Counted from the first letter of the stretch, positions 1 to 12,476 are shown. The stretch is 64,000 nt of DNA from Branchipolynoe longqiensis (GCA_030323885.1 CM059196.1:36868481-36932480), one strand, 5' to 3'. The notes: a model not told the origin generated them from the sequence alone. Numbers and translations are program-made.

Positions 1-166
1 ACTGCACTGCCATGACAAATTGTTCATGCTTTTAATCTCTTTATCACTTTAACTCAGTTTGTGTGGGTGTTTTCTCCTGTCTACAAAGCTGACTTGTAAT
101 GCGACGTCTTTATGACACGATTGTTGCTTGGTGAGGATTGTGGTTGGCTCTTTTAATTCAGATCGA

Positions 167-414
167 AGGGTCTGTATGGGGCCTAGAAAGTCTTGAAAAG
201 TCTTGGAACTTCATTTCAAGACCTTGAATTTAACCCATTTCGGGTAATTAGTCTTGAAAAACCTTGAATTCCATTGAACTGTCCACACTGATCTAAATTA
301 GTCTGAAATCACCAGTTTCTTTCCTAAAATCCAAATGAAAATAGTCCTGAATTCCAATCAAAAACAGCCTTGAAATAGCCTTGAATTCTATATCTTCACA
401 TGTGTACGGACCCT
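167..414. mobile_element. Small inverted-repeat element (AGGGTCYGTA family), copy 1
   Basis: The left end reads AGGGTCTGTATGG and the right end TGTGTACGGACCCT, an inverted pair. The interior repeats the motif CTTGAA and its complement on both arms. A second, longer copy lies at about 13,341-13,836 and shares the same terminal 35-40 bases. No ORF is present, so this is a non-autonomous element of unknown superfamily. Confidence 0.55.
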
Positions 415-1345
415 GGATTCAGAGCGTAACTTAATGAGTTGAGCTGCATGTGGAACATTGCTAAACGCTGATCATGCCAGCACATCTTCCAGCTTAAACC
501 TTTGCAGGTGTCACTTTGCCCTAATCTGTACTCGCAGGCTTTGACTCGCCCTACCGCTTATCTTCTTCAGTCCTCACCTCTCTTCTTCTGTGCAGACATT
601 ATTGGGGATACCCACTGCCAATAATGTATGATTGCTTATACTCACGTAAACAGAAAGCACAGTTTCACAGTTCAGTCACCTGTCATGGGAATGCACTGCG
701 TTTCCTTCCAATATTTGTAGCTCAGATAATCGACATTTCTAAATGTGTGTAATCCGCGCCAAAGTACTGAAGCTTTTGGAGTTTTTGCAGCCAAACAGCT
801 GACGTTACGAGATTTTGGGAATGTTATAGGAATGGCATGCTATTATTTCTTAGCGTTCTCTTTCCTTTGGCACCAAATGGATACACGCATTTAATATTAG
901 ATCCAATTAGTAAAAGTAGTTTTAGGTTTTTCTAAACGAAGAAACCGCATAGTTTTAGTATTATAATAACAAAATGATAGCTTTTTGGTGTTTTCTTCCA
1001 TCATGATTCTAGGGATTCATGGGTTAGTCACGAAAACCGGGTGCAGCAATGTGAATTCTCTGCATTTTGTTTTTGTTGTAGTTTTCGATTTGTATATTTT
1101 TTTGGTGGGCAGCCAGGAGTAATTTTTTTATTAACTGGGTTGTTTAAGGAGAACAAATTAATAGGATGTATCCCCTAGATTACGCTTATGGCGGACTGGC
1201 TTTGTAAGACTGAATGAATAACTTTTCAGTGGTTTTCATTCTCAAATTTCCCTGTCCATCTCGTCTTGAGTTGCATACTTCAATGGCAATTTTTTTTTAA
1301 CTTGAGAAAATTATTTGATTTAGCTAACTTATATATTAGTGCATT

Positions 1346-1452
1346 TATCAAAGTTGCGGGCGCCGAATCGGTAGAGCGCCTGCCTCGCGTTCGGAAGGTC
1401 AGGAGTTCGGTTTCCGGACGAGTCAAACCAATTTCCCTTCTCATCTCGTCTG
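1346..1452 (+). repeat. tRNA-derived SINE, head only
   Basis: The tRNA-like head has an A-box-like GCCGAATCGGTAGAGCG and a B-box-like GAGTTCGGTTTCC, followed by the start of the SINE body (GAGTCAAACCAAT). The rest of the body is missing. This head resembles those at 17,707 and 53,282 rather than the GACGGGATGGCC head of other copies. Confidence 0.6.
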
Positions 1453-1989
1453 GAGTTCTTTACTCCAAAGGAAATATATATCTTAAACTAAAAAAATTAT
1501 TGGATTTGATCTATATCATAGTAAAGCCTTACATTTTAGAACCCAAAATATTTACCTAGATGTGATCCTACCTCTCCAACTTAGATACTGACGCACTTTT
1601 AAGCATTTTTGCTGCATAGTAGTCGATTTAATAGACCCTATTTCTGCTGAAGCTGAAGCCTATTGTATCCAGCATTCAGGTATGCACACCATTTTTAATT
1701 TAGCATATTTCCACTTCGGGTATCTTCAAAGTGAGCCATAAGTTACTTGCAGGTAAAGTAAGGTCAATTATAACGATCAACTTAATACAAATTTATCTGA
1801 AAAACAAACAACCCACAAAAAACGCAATGCCATCAGACTATGCAGCTTTAATAATTTCTTCGTGGTTTTGCCCCTGGAGACCATTCAAACTCACTGACTT
1901 CGGTTTACTTCGAATCTCATTCTTATATGACCTTAGATGTTGGAAGAACATCAAACCCAAACAACAAATTTAGGCATTAGCGATAGTAC

Positions 1990-2189
1990 AATTTTCCCCG
2001 GGATTCCCTGACAATGCTAATCCTATGGGGGGAAATGGAAATTCCGCGTAAATGTCTAATTTCCGCGTTTTTGCAGAAATCTGATTTTCGTGGAACTTGA
2101 TTTCCGCCAAAACCGGGCCTGATTTCCGCGTTTTTGCGGAAATTCGGCCCGGTTTCCGCGTTTTTTGCCGGATACCACTTTGATCCCTG
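1990..2189 (-). mobile_element. CAGGGATGAAAG-type element, partial copy
   Basis: Read on the minus strand, the end CAGGGATCAAAGTGGTATCC and the internal stretch around CATAGGATTAGCATTGTCAG match the elements at 30,918 and 40,911. The interior carries several ATTTCCGCGTTTTTGC repeats. The other terminus is not recognisable, so the copy is truncated. It ends about 75 bp before the KH4 exon. Confidence 0.55.
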
Positions 2190-2265
2190 ATAGAAGTGAA
2201 GCTGCTGTGGCCTGCTGCTGGTGGTAAGGCGGTGTGACCGTACATGATGTGGCGCTGTGTTGCAG

Positions 2266-2376
2266 GTTCGTGACGTGCAGCGAATGACTGGCGCCATCAT
2301 CAAGCTGCCAGAGGACCCCTCCAGTCAAGGAGACGAGACGATCGTAGAGATCTTTGGTAACTTCATGGCCACACAG
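2266..2376 (+). CDS. IGF2BP-like exon, KH4 (middle)
   Basis: This 111-nt exon is open in one frame from acceptor TGTGTTGCAG to donor CAG|GTGAGA and is phase 0 at both ends. It encodes the variable loop and beta strands of KH4, with the family-typical IIKLPEDPSSQGDETIVEIF stretch. Confidence 0.8.
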
Positions 2377-4101
2377 GTGAGATGCACGCCCACAACGGCC
2401 ACTCTTACTTCTCATTCTTTGGTGGTTAACTGATGTAAGTCATGTTCATTTAACTGAGTTTGAGCAAATGAGATTGAGCTAAAACAATTGTTAAAATTGT
2501 GGATAGGCTTGTACTGTATCTTGCAACTGTATTAGTAACTGAGATAAGTCGATTTCCGATTTCTTTTTTTATGGTCATATGGAACGTTCTCATCCTCATT
2601 TGTTTAGCCATATCAGAGCATAGTTATAGTATAAAATTGAATGCAAATCAGATTTCCACTTTTTTTAAATATTGTTTACCGGAAGTCAGATTTCCGATTG
2701 TCGGTGGTGGGGGTGTTATTGGGAGGCGACTCTCGACCCTGAGATCTGGTGCTGGTTTAAGAAAAGAAAAAAAAAAGAAATGTGTAATAAAATATATATG
2801 CAGGCATGTCTTTTTCCAAACTTTGGGGGTTAGGTTGGGGGGCGGGAATGGACCCCTGAGATTCGTACAGATCCGTTGAGAAACTTTGGGGGAGGTTACG
2901 GTTAGGGTAAGCAGACTGCGTGAAACGATAATATAATTTTTTTGAGGTTTTTTTTATTATTATTATTATTGTTAATGTTGTTGTTTCTTCCACATCTTGC
3001 CACTTCGCATGACATTCCAGATATCTGCAAGAATAAATATACATGGTGCTGGTGTTTTTTTTTTAAATTACAAACCATTGCAGTCACTTTTTAATTGAAA
3101 GCTTGATGCTGGTTGCTACAGACGGGACCTAACTACGATTTACTGCGACTTACTGTGGCTGGCTTGTTTCAGAGCGTGCACAGCCGAGTGAGGGCGTTAT
3201 TAATACTGTGGCTTACTGCGACTTACTGTGGCTGGCTTGTTTCAGAGCGTGCACAGCCGAGTGAGGGCGTTAGTAATACTGTGGCTTACTGCGACTTACT
3301 GTTGCTGGCTTGTTTCAGAGCGTGCACAGCCGAGTGAGGGCGTTAGTAATACTGTGGCTTACTGCGACTTACTGTGGCTGGCTTGTTTCAGAGCGTGCAC
3401 AGCCGAGTGAGGGCGTTAGTAATATTGTGACTTACTGTGGCTGGCTTGTTTCAGAGCGTGCACAGCCGAGTGAGGGCATTAGTAATACTGTGGCTTACTG
3501 CGACTTGCTGTGGCTGGCTTGTTTCAGAGTGTGCACAGCCGAGTGAGGGCGTTAGTAATACTGTCGCTTACTGCGACTTACTGTGGCTGGCTTGTTTCAG
3601 AGCGCGCACAGCCGAGTGAGGGCGTTAGTAATACTGTGGCTTACTGTGACTTACTCTGGCCGGCGTGTTTCAGAGTGTGCACAACCGAGTGAGGGCCTTG
3701 GTAATACTTAGTGTGACCCGCTTGTATCAGAGTGCGCATAGCCGAGTGAGGGCGTTAGTAATACTGTGACTTACTTCCACTTACTATGACTTACCATGGC
3801 CGGTTTGTTGTTTCAGAGCGCGTACAGCCGAGTGAGGGCATTAGTAATACTGTGACTTACCATGGCCAGGTTGTTGTTTCAGAGCACGCTCAGCCGAGTG
3901 AGGGCGTTAGTTATAGTGTGACTTACCGTGGCCCGCTTGTTGTTTCAGAGCGCGCACAGCCGAGTGAGGGCATTAGTAAACAATAACCAACAGGGACTGC
4001 CGTCACCGCCGGTCGGCCCCGGCCAGCCCCGGCACGGTGGGCCCAGGGTAGGCCGAGGTCCCGGCGGTCCCGGCGCGCCCAACAACTACGGACCCAACTA
4101 G
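2266..4101 (+). CDS. IGF2BP/IMP-like mRNA-binding protein, last two coding exons (2266-2376 and 3949-4101)
   Basis: IGF2BP (IMP, VICKZ) proteins bind target mRNAs in the cytoplasm through RRM and KH domains and control their localisation, stability and translation. Exon A (37 codons, VRDVQRMTGAI through GNFMATQ) is the second half of KH4, just after the GxxG loop. Exon B (50 codons plus TAG) supplies the last KH4 helix (SAHSRVRALV) and a Pro/Gly-rich tail ending NNYGPN. Both junctions are phase 0 with good sites (TTGCAG|GTT, CAG|GTGAGA, TTTCAG|AGC). The layout matches the family, in which KH4 is the last domain and a short low-complexity tail follows. The RRMs and KH1-KH3 must lie to the left of the window. 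The intron between the exons contains an array of copied 3' splice sites. I could not tell whether this is an IGF2BP orthologue or another multi-KH paralogue by search, but the KH4 match is clear. Confidence 0.8.
2377..3138 (+). other. IGF2BP-like intron, unique part before the acceptor array
   Basis: AT-rich intron sequence with short T and A runs and a TTA trinucleotide run near 2955. I see no exon, RNA gene or recognisable repeat in it. Confidence 0.5.
3140..3948 (+). repeat. Tandem array of 11 copied 3' splice acceptors plus exon starts
   Basis: A minisatellite of mostly 73-bp units precedes the last exon. Each unit ends in a copy of the intron end (GGCTTGTTTCAG) and opens with a copy of the first ~31 nt of the real exon (AGCGTGCACAGCCGAGTGAG and on to TTAGTAA). 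Copied exon starts fall at 3173, 3246, 3319, 3392, 3455, 3528, 3601, 3674, 3731, 3817 and 3883. The genuine exon at 3949 is the twelfth. Spacing is 73 bp for most units, with 63, 57, 86, 66 and 66 for the others. Unit 9 has TGTATCAG instead of TGTTTCAG; the rest keep TTTCAG. Confidence 0.9.
3949..4101 (+). CDS. IGF2BP-like terminal coding exon
   Basis: It starts after TTGTTTCAG and runs 50 codons to TAG at 4099-4101. The first ten residues complete the KH4 C-terminal helix; the rest is a Pro/Gly/Asn-rich tail. It is the only member of the splice-acceptor array whose reading frame continues into a unique, GC-rich coding sequence, which is why it is taken as the real exon. Confidence 0.8.
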   Translation, partial: SAHSRVRALVNNNQQGLPSPPVGPGQPRHGGPRVGRGPGGPGAPNNYGPN

Positions 4102-7100
4102 CGCGTGCACCACTACAACCTTATCATACCTCGGACAAGAAAACATGTTACAGAGAACATACCAAAGACAACACGGACATGCAAACCGGACACCTATTTG
4201 GTGAAATTCAAACAGAGGAGAGGGAAAGAAAAGAAAAAGAGAGAGATGGAGAGCGAGAGCGCGAGAAGACTTCACGACATCAGCGAAGAGAAGCGAAGTA
4301 GTTGTGTGTTTGTGATGCCTGCACGGGGAGGACTGCGTGCACGAGTGTGTGTGGATGGTAGTGTCCGCACCGGGCCACCCTCCCACCACCCAGTATTTGG
4401 ACGGGAAAGCTGAGCTATACAGTTGTTCAATGTTAAGTTCTAGGTGGCATGATAAATCCTTTTTAGTTCCAGCTCTCCAATTGACTATGGAGGACCGTCC
4501 CGGCCTGAGGGCTCCATTGTATAGAGAGGAGCCAGGCGGACGTTCTAAGACTTTCCTGTGAATCGGCATCAAAATCTATTGCGGATTTCGGGTACATTAT
4601 GGTACAGTAGGACGTGTTCAGGGAAGTATGGGTTAAAAAAGGAAATTTTTTTAACCCAAGTTGTTTTGAATGTCAACCAAGAATTACCTCCAAGGTTGCT
4701 GATCACTTACGGGGCAATGTGTCAAAGAGTCCGGAGGGTTTGTAGAAACTTTATATTTATAAAATGAGAAAGGCAGTTATTGAGTTTGATAAACTTTTAG
4801 ATAGACCATTGTTGATGTTGGGATTTATCAAGGTCTTTTTTGTAAGAAAGTATAAAAGTTTATTTTTGATACTTGTTGAAGGATCTTTTTGTTAGTATTT
4901 TTATGAATGCAGGAAGCGGCGTTATATATATGATAGCAAAAAACCTGCAAAGTGAAGTGATGATTTAAAAAAAAAAAACCACAAAAAAAAAATACTGTTG
5001 TTACTGGTGAGAATGACACTAGGGAAATACTGCCCTCCATCCGATGTCTGCTTCTGTCAGGGTATAGGATGACGCGCTCGACCACACCACCACCACAACC
5101 ACCACAACCACAACCACTCTACAACAGATTTACCAGTCTGCAGCCGCTCTTATTGCATTTAAAAAACAAGTTGGAAGGACGTTGCTTCGAGAGCGGGTCG
5201 CTCTCGTGTGTGCCTCACCTCTTTAATGCTAGTAGCAAGTTCTACAAACAAGACGAAAACCGACGATCGACACGCTCTGAGAAATATTTGCTCTCATCCT
5301 CTCGCATGGCCCAGTCTCACCTAGTTGTGTGAAAGACTTTATTATAACGCAGCACTCTATAGCACCGATACCATGTCAGCGACCATGTCAACACCCCGCA
5401 GCATCCTCTCTCAACCAAAAGCAGCATTAAAAAAAGTCGACGGGTAACTTGGCGCTTCTAACAACAAAAAAAAGGTTTTGGGTTCCAACACTGGCGAATA
5501 TTTTCATCTCGTTAAAAAAATAAATATTAAAAATTATTTTCCACCACTTTTTATGTTGCACTCGGCTGTAGGTTTCATAGTTGAAAAATTAACAACTCAA
5601 TTTTGTTTACTAATGGGAGATGCAAAATGTTCACTTTTCCCTTTGTTTGATCGATTTCCACCTACCACGGAAAGCCCCCTCAAAAGACAATTTAAGCCTG
5701 CACTTGCGTGGTATTTCCAATTGCCACACACACACACACACCTCTGACAGACCTTCGCTAAAGTTGCTTTGGTCCACTGACATGTTTCTGTACTTCGATG
5801 TAGGCACTGTAAGTGGACTGGGGCGTGTGACAGTTCATTGTATAATTTTTCTCGCCGAAGACATGCTTCACTTTGAGAACTAGACCTTGGATGCGTAACT
5901 TGATGCTTTGCTTTCGGGCCGGGAGAGAGACCCCTTTTTTCCGTTCCGATAGTCATGGTAACCAACATATTTTGATGCCTTTTTACACGCCGAACAATAC
6001 ATAATGCCTATGTATATCAAAGAGTCACCAGTCAAGGAAGGAGAGGTGGAATCGGTTTCCACAAGCCACAGATACAACTGACTAATATGAGATATGACCA
6101 CTACCACTTTATAACGGTGGACTGCACCCTGCACTGCCAATGCGCCAAGGAGAGTTAACTCTGCTGCCAATTGTTTCTCCCTTCTGGTCTGATGGTAGTA
6201 AGTGATGGTGTCTGCTTGTTTGCATTATACTCCTGCTTATTTTTGTTGTTTCACATGATGGGCGCTCTGAGGTGGAGTTAGCAAATTAAAAAAGTATTAA
6301 CCATTGAAGAGGCTGACTGCTCGAGCAGTGCAGTTGAGCGAGCAGCAGTGTGTGCAGCTTCTTACTTTGTTGGCGCGGGTGGACAGACCCCCCCCCCCCC
6401 AAGCCATTGGCACGAGGGTGTGGTCCACATTTGATGATTTGATAAGAGGGGGTAATAATAACAACAAAAAACACATTTTTACACACATGTAAGTGTTTTT
6501 GTGTGTATTATTCTTTTGGGGATAATCATGCGAATGAATTACCATTAGTTTTTTAATTTCTGCAAGTGATTGCAAAAAAAAAAGAGAAGAGATAGAAAAG
6601 AAAATTCCGTGATGGGCGGGAAAAAAATATATATATGGGGAAACCACAACAAAAAAAACAAAAAACAAAAACCAAAAAAAAGTGACATGGAAGAGTTGAC
6701 GACCCGTCTCTGTCTTTTGTCTTGGAATGTGATTACTGTTTGGTGCTACTGGAAAAAAAGATGTCAGCAGCGATAGCTATGTACCACTACATGCATCAAC
6801 CCTAGAGTTCAGAGCAGAATATTTGACAGGCTGACTGGTCTTTGTACAGTTCCCCGGTCTCACTGGAAGCTATGTGCACACTGGGCGGCTGCAACCCTTA
6901 CAGTCGACTTACAGTGTATTTTGGGGATATGCCTTCTGGAGTATTGGGCTTTGCCATCATCTTTCCTGTCGAGTTGCGAGTCATTCCCCCCTCCCCCCTC
7001 CCCTGTGGTGCCTTGTATACAAATTGATCACGAGTATTCCAAATCTGTGAAGACTGGTAAGGGTTGCGGGATGTTCCCAGTGTATAGCATTGAGATGTAT

Positions 7101-9850
7101 GATTGATGGTCTGCGTGATGTATAGAAGACCACAGGAGCATGATACAAAAGTAACCCCCACAATAACGCCCACAACACTTGTACCAGATTTACCATGCAG
7201 CAGTCTATCCCACGTCAGTCCTGCCACCCCCTCCCCATTTCCGCGCAGCAGTTTTCCATTTTGTTTTACTTGAACCGTATTGCTCTGCTTGTCTTGCCGG
7301 CGCAGAAATGAAATTTGAGTGAGCAGGGGGGAAAAAATGAAATACTCTTCCCCCCTCCCCCTTCCCCCGCTGGCGTGAGACAGAGACGCTCTGCTTCCTT
7401 ACTACTACTCTTCCTTAATGCCCGTATGCCGATAGGTACTTCTAGCGGGTTGCCCGTCAAGAGTGGGTACCGTGGACACCGGCCCAGTCAGCCCCCATGT
7501 TCCGCCCATGTTCCGATATACCGCCATGTGGCGGTCCTTCTCCCGTTGTCTCGTGCCGAGGCGCGGCGTCTTGGCCATGGTGGGCCCAGTCTATACCCGG
7601 GCCCCCTGGCGGTGTTTGTTGCCTCTACACCCAGCCTACCGGCCCACCGTGGCAGCTGTAGGGCCCGCCGTGGGACACCTCGCCCCGCCCCGCCCCCCTC
7701 ACCACCAACCACCAACCAACCACCGCCTGGTCGGTCTGTTACACATGGATCATGTACATAGAAGTATTTAACCACACCTATCCTGATATCACCATAGATG
7801 TTGCCAGGACGTGAAACTCCCAACAATCGACAACACTTAACCACCCACCCCACCCCAACCCACCCTCACAAACTGGTGCGGCGCAGCATACCCAATATTG
7901 TTAGACCCAGTTATTAATTAATTAATCAATCAATTAATTCACACAAGTATCGCAATATTAATGATACCTCGCTAGCTCAGGATTGTTGTTTGTTGACCAT
8001 ATTGCCATGTTAGAAAGGCACCCCCCCCCCCCTCACCCAAAAAACAACACCACAGCCAATAATAGCCATGCAACTCCGTAAATAGCCAGTCACTCAATGA
8101 ACCTCTGAACTAATAGTTGACTCTGAAGACGCCGTAGGCGACAAGCGAGATTTGACCACAGTGCACCTGATCACTGCGGTCAGTGTGCTAGCCGTGCAGA
8201 CCACTACAAGACAAAGGATGCAGAGTGCCTGCACTCTCCACATGATTTAATGTTTTGTGTATTATATTACTACTACTACTCTATTACCACTGTGTAGCTA
8301 TCATGGCGATCTAGATAGATCCACTCAAGGTGAAGGCGCACACCCAAAAAAAGAACAATGTTTGAAAACCCCTGTCTAGACGTGTACATTTGGGTTGAGT
8401 GTCCAAGATGCTGGGAATAATGCCGTGGTGGCTGGGTGGTAAGGCGGTGAGATTCTGGTAAGCCCCAGTGAGATTCCGGTTGTCCGGAGTTAGAACCATG
8501 ACCATAGTTGTGCCGTGTGCTCAGCCGAACACCGCCCGGCCACCAGGTACCAGCGCCTTGGATACAAGCCTGCACTACCTCATTAGAATGGAGTTTAGTG
8601 TTTAGTTTTAAGACAAGGCATAATAACCACTACTGTAACAAATAAGCTTTTTCAATTTGATGCTACTTTTTGTTTCACCAGGGGTGTGGAACTTCAGTTA
8701 CTACTACTACTATTACTACTACTACTACTACTACTACTACATGATAATTGTTAGATATAGAATATGGTTGTATTTGTTATTTTCAGTGTGTTGATCTGAG
8801 AATAGTCATGGTACATTGTACATTGGTTTTTTTTTGTTCCTTTCTCGCTAGGAATTGCTGTTCCTCAATTTGTTGTATACGAGTACTAATCTAACTGATA
8901 GAAAGGCACATACTGAGTCGCGTCTGAAAGCCGAACGGTGTCGATAGTCAAGATGGGCCGAAGTCCCCACGCACAAATTGTTAGGGGTGTCTTGATGTCG
9001 ATGCCGCAGGCTTTGGCGTGTCAGTGTAGAGCACAAATCTCCATATGAGCAACGATACCGAGATTCAGGGTAAAAGATTTGATGGCGGAGCCTCCCACCA
9101 GGCTCGGCCGCTGTCACCATTGTGCCCACAGACCAGAGTTAGCGACCACGTTGTGTTGAACAACCCCTAATGGTAGTCCACACCCCTGGCTGAGTCGAAC
9201 AGACCGGTTAGATCCAAAATGTTGTATACTATAGAGTACAAAGGCTTGGCACCTTGTTGTGTGAAGGGTAAATCCCAATGTAGTTGATTATGATAACGTC
9301 ACAATGTTAACCAACTCGATTCCTATAATACACTGTAGACGTGCCGATGTCAGTTGTAGAGCTAAACCAAGAACCTACTAGTAGATATATATAAATGGTA
9401 ATCCTTTATTTTTTCCTTTTGAAGATGATGTTGGGATCACATTAGCCAATGATTACCCCCCAGTGCTCTTCGTCCATGTTGAGCCTCATTGAACGTGTCC
9501 AAACAAACAAGTTTCAAGTATTTGCATGAAGTGAAAAAAAAGATGACGGCTAGTAACTGTACACCCCTCTTTACAAGATAGCAAAACCTAAGTGGTAGAC
9601 TATACAGGAGACAGCACTGCTGCGCCAGCCTCAGTAACCAAGGAGAATATTACCATGGCCAAGCCGTCGTCATGACAACCCACAAACCAACTTGAACACC
9701 CTCTTCCTCCCCTGTCTGAGCAGGATGTAGATACTGTACATGAAACGGGCAGGAAATTAAAGTGTTGGTCGGGCGGGCAGACCACTCTAAGGATGCGATA
9801 TTCAGTTATATTCTGTTCATCTCCTTTTCTACCATGGAATAAATTATTCT
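4102..9850 (+). other. IGF2BP-like 3' UTR / 3' flank, no gene seen
   Basis: No convincing coding exon was found on either strand. IGF2BP mRNAs are known for long 3' UTRs, so much of this may be transcribed. Candidate AATAAA signals occur near 5519 and near 9837 (GGAATAAATTATTC). The stretch contains short poly-C runs (about 6391 and 8020), a C-rich patch at 7440-7760, a TAC/CTA microsatellite at about 8697-8742 and short CA/TG runs. The UTR end is a guess. Confidence 0.35.
8697..8742. repeat. (TAC)n microsatellite
   Basis: A run of TAC/CTA trinucleotides with one TAT interruption. A shorter run of the same type lies at about 8268-8281. Confidence 0.8.
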
Positions 9851-10658
9851 AGTTAAAAAAAATGACATCCTGTGTTGGTTCTCATTTTTTGTGTTTCAAT
9901 TGGCCTGGTCTGGCTTAAAATGGGAGGTCGTGTGTGTGTGTGTATATATATTAATTTGTTTACTTCCAAAGTTCAGATATACAGATGGAATTTAGTGCTT
10001 TCATTTTGAGAACCAAATTTACTGAGGTGTTGTTATTTTTTTTAAATACTTCACTCTAGTTGCAATGCCACTAAAAGTCAGAACCTCGTAATGGATGACT
10101 TCTGGAGGCAGTGCCAAGACTAGACCTAAAGCATTAGATAGTGCACTGAAGCTGTCATAAAACTACAGGAAAATAGAAATACCAAATCTAATGAGATTTA
10201 TTTTAAAAGATATGACCACTCAGCGAAATTGCTGATTTCAGTGAAAACTTATTTTCAAAATCAGTTTGGAAAAAATCCTCCGCCAAAAAAACTTGCTTTT
10301 AATTGTCTTAAAACAGTTGAAATTTCAAGGCTAAAATATATCCAATTAGGTGCCAGATTGCACCATTTTAAGTTTAAACTAAACTAAACTGCACTGCCAT
10401 GACAAATTGTTCATGCTTTTAATCAGGATTAAGTTTCTGATAAAGCCAGGACATAATTGCTACATCAAATAACTACAAACTTAGTCTGGTTTCCAGAACT
10501 GACCCCCAAGTTTCAGCTAACCCTGCATGTTCCGTAAAAGCCGTCTGTAATTCTTGCCCACCAAAAAGGTGTTTTAGTTTACATCCAAGTTGGAAATATA
10601 ATGGTCAATCATAGAAGTTGTAATTTCCGATTGTCATGATTTTCCATTATTGGGGGAC

Positions 10659-10990
10659 CAGACGGGATGACCAAATGACTTTAGGGTCCGTCTCCTGTTT
10701 TGGGAGGTCGGGGGATCCAAACCCATGGGTTTGTGGGTTCAAACCATAGTCAAGTCAAACCAATGACATAAAAATTTATACTGGTCACTTCCTAGCCAGG
10801 CGCTCAGCATTATTAAGATAGGGCAAGGACTGGTTGGCTCAGTGTCAGGATAATGTGACTGAGTGGGATATCAGGTCATGGTGCTGGTGGCCTGTTCTCC
10901 CAGTGGGGCACCACTATAAAGTCACCATGAATGCAGTCACAAGTCGGTACCTGTCCTGATATGACCTTAGATGTTGCGAGGATGTAAAAT
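10659..10990 (+). repeat. tRNA-derived SINE, near full length
   Basis: Head CCAGACGGGATGACCAAATG, body with CTAGCCAGGCGCTCAGCATT and AGTGTCAGGATAATGTGACT, and tail TGATATGACCTTAGATGTTG. It matches the consensus seen at 35,196, 59,107 and 63,375. Confidence 0.75.
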
Positions 10991-12046
10991 ATTGGGTAGT
11001 CCTCGTGCAGTTTTCTATCTGGGGGTTCTGGTATTATTATTTTTTCGAATTAATACTTTTTCATGAGTATTTGCTGAGCAATAATATATCTCGTAATATA
11101 TAAAATATTGAAAAATTGTCAGCAGACAAACTGCCAGTTACGGTGAAAGACATAGTGCAAGTGTGGGTAACCACATATTGAAGTAACGCCAATGTGACAT
11201 GTCAAGGCACAGGAAAATACCACATGTATTGTCATATAATGTACAGATAACGACTGGGCTCCGACCAAGGAGCCCACAGCAGTCGTCTGACATTCGCAGA
11301 ATTCTGAAATTGTGTGGGACCGTTACACCTAAATTCAGCACTACTTTTTTGCCACCAACGTCAGGAAAATAGAATAGAAATACCCAATCTAATGACATTT
11401 TAGAAAGATATGGTATTTTTTTTTCTCTCTTGAAGATTTGTACTGCCTATCATGGATAAGTCTGAATAGACTTATTTTCACCATTAGACAGTTTGTCGAT
11501 AGAAAGCCCAAGCCTACAATTTTACTAACCCAAGGGATTTTTAACCTCGCACACCACATAGAGATGGTATCAGAGCAACCGGCCTTTGGGGTCTTGCATC
11601 AGGGATCCTATTTCTCAGCGAAATTACAGTTTTACATCCTGGCAGCATAGGTCATCTACCAACAAGTGATAATGAATATAAAATACTGAGAGCAGAGTGG
11701 CAGCACATTACCCATTAGTTACTGAACTGCTTCAAGATTTACAAAACATGGAAACGGATAACAATATTAACCATATGTGGAAATCCACAGCAAGCCATGT
11801 TGAAAATTGGAGAATTATAAACTGTACATATATTACACTCATCTCAGTTACAATAACTGGTGGTAATGTTGACCACAGATAGTGAAAGCACATTTTCCTT
11901 AGAATATAAAACATGAAGAGTAATAAATAGAGGCTGTGTTGTTATTAACAATTAATTCAAATTACATAATCAGTTGGTTTGGAATCGTTGTCACATTTCT
12001 TTAGGTAGATTTATGTATCAGGTTGACACATTATAACTTACTGTTA

Positions 12047-12236
12047 CAGTGAAACCCCGTTATAACGCTTCCCGATTTAACGCAAATTCGGATACAATGC
12101 GGTGATTCATTAGACCCAGAATTCTTTGATTCAAATGTAATCCAGTAAGCTGGACCCCGAGTTAACGTGACCCCGCTGTTTTCGCGATCGTGTTGTATGG
12201 TCCTCCCTCAGTCGCGCTATAACGGCGTTTTCACTG
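12047..12236. mobile_element. pogo/Tigger-like MITE
   Basis: The inverted termini CAGTGAAACCCCGTTATAACG and its complement at the right end (GCTATAACGGCGTTTTCACTG) enclose about 190 bp. The left end is flanked by TA. A terminus of the form CAGTG..ACC..TATAACG is characteristic of pogo-type Tc1/mariner relatives. No ORF. Confidence 0.65.
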
Positions 12237-12476
12237 TGTGTGTCGGCAAGTTTGGCGAAAAGCATGCAGTATAAATTCGATGTGCACACCGATGTGCTGG
12301 ACGTCACACTTTGTTTACCCGTTTTTTTATGCCGAGCAGCACAGCTACAAGAGAGCCACACCCATGTAGCCTTAGCTTAATCACTTTAATTGCTCAACTT
12401 GCCATATACATTTTTTTTTGGTATCAAATACCCAATGATTAACAACTACGCAGGTAAGTAGGAAATGAATGCCTAA

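Larger units (their letters stand above)
1..2265 (+). other. IGF2BP-type gene intron (3' part), no exon seen
   Basis: I found no coding exon here. The stretch is read as the intron upstream of the KH4 exon that starts at 2266. It holds a small inverted-repeat element (167-414), a SINE head (1346-1452), the right end of a TTAA-type MITE (to 1847) and part of a CAGGGAT-type element (about 1990-2189). The first 40 bases (ACTGCACTGCCATGACAAAT onward) recur at 10,387-10,425, so the window opens inside a dispersed repeat. Confidence 0.6.

Noticed and set aside
3140..3990. CRISPR-like array of direct repeats
   Set aside because: Units are head-to-tail without unique spacers, in an animal intron, and each copies the neighbouring splice site.
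4003..4572. Minus-strand open frame of 189 codons
   Set aside because: It is antisense to the IGF2BP-like terminal exon and its 3' flank, with no recognisable domain.
7315..7853. C-rich patch with open frames up to 148 codons on both strands
   Set aside because: No domain, no splice sites in keeping, and GC-rich composition explains the openness.
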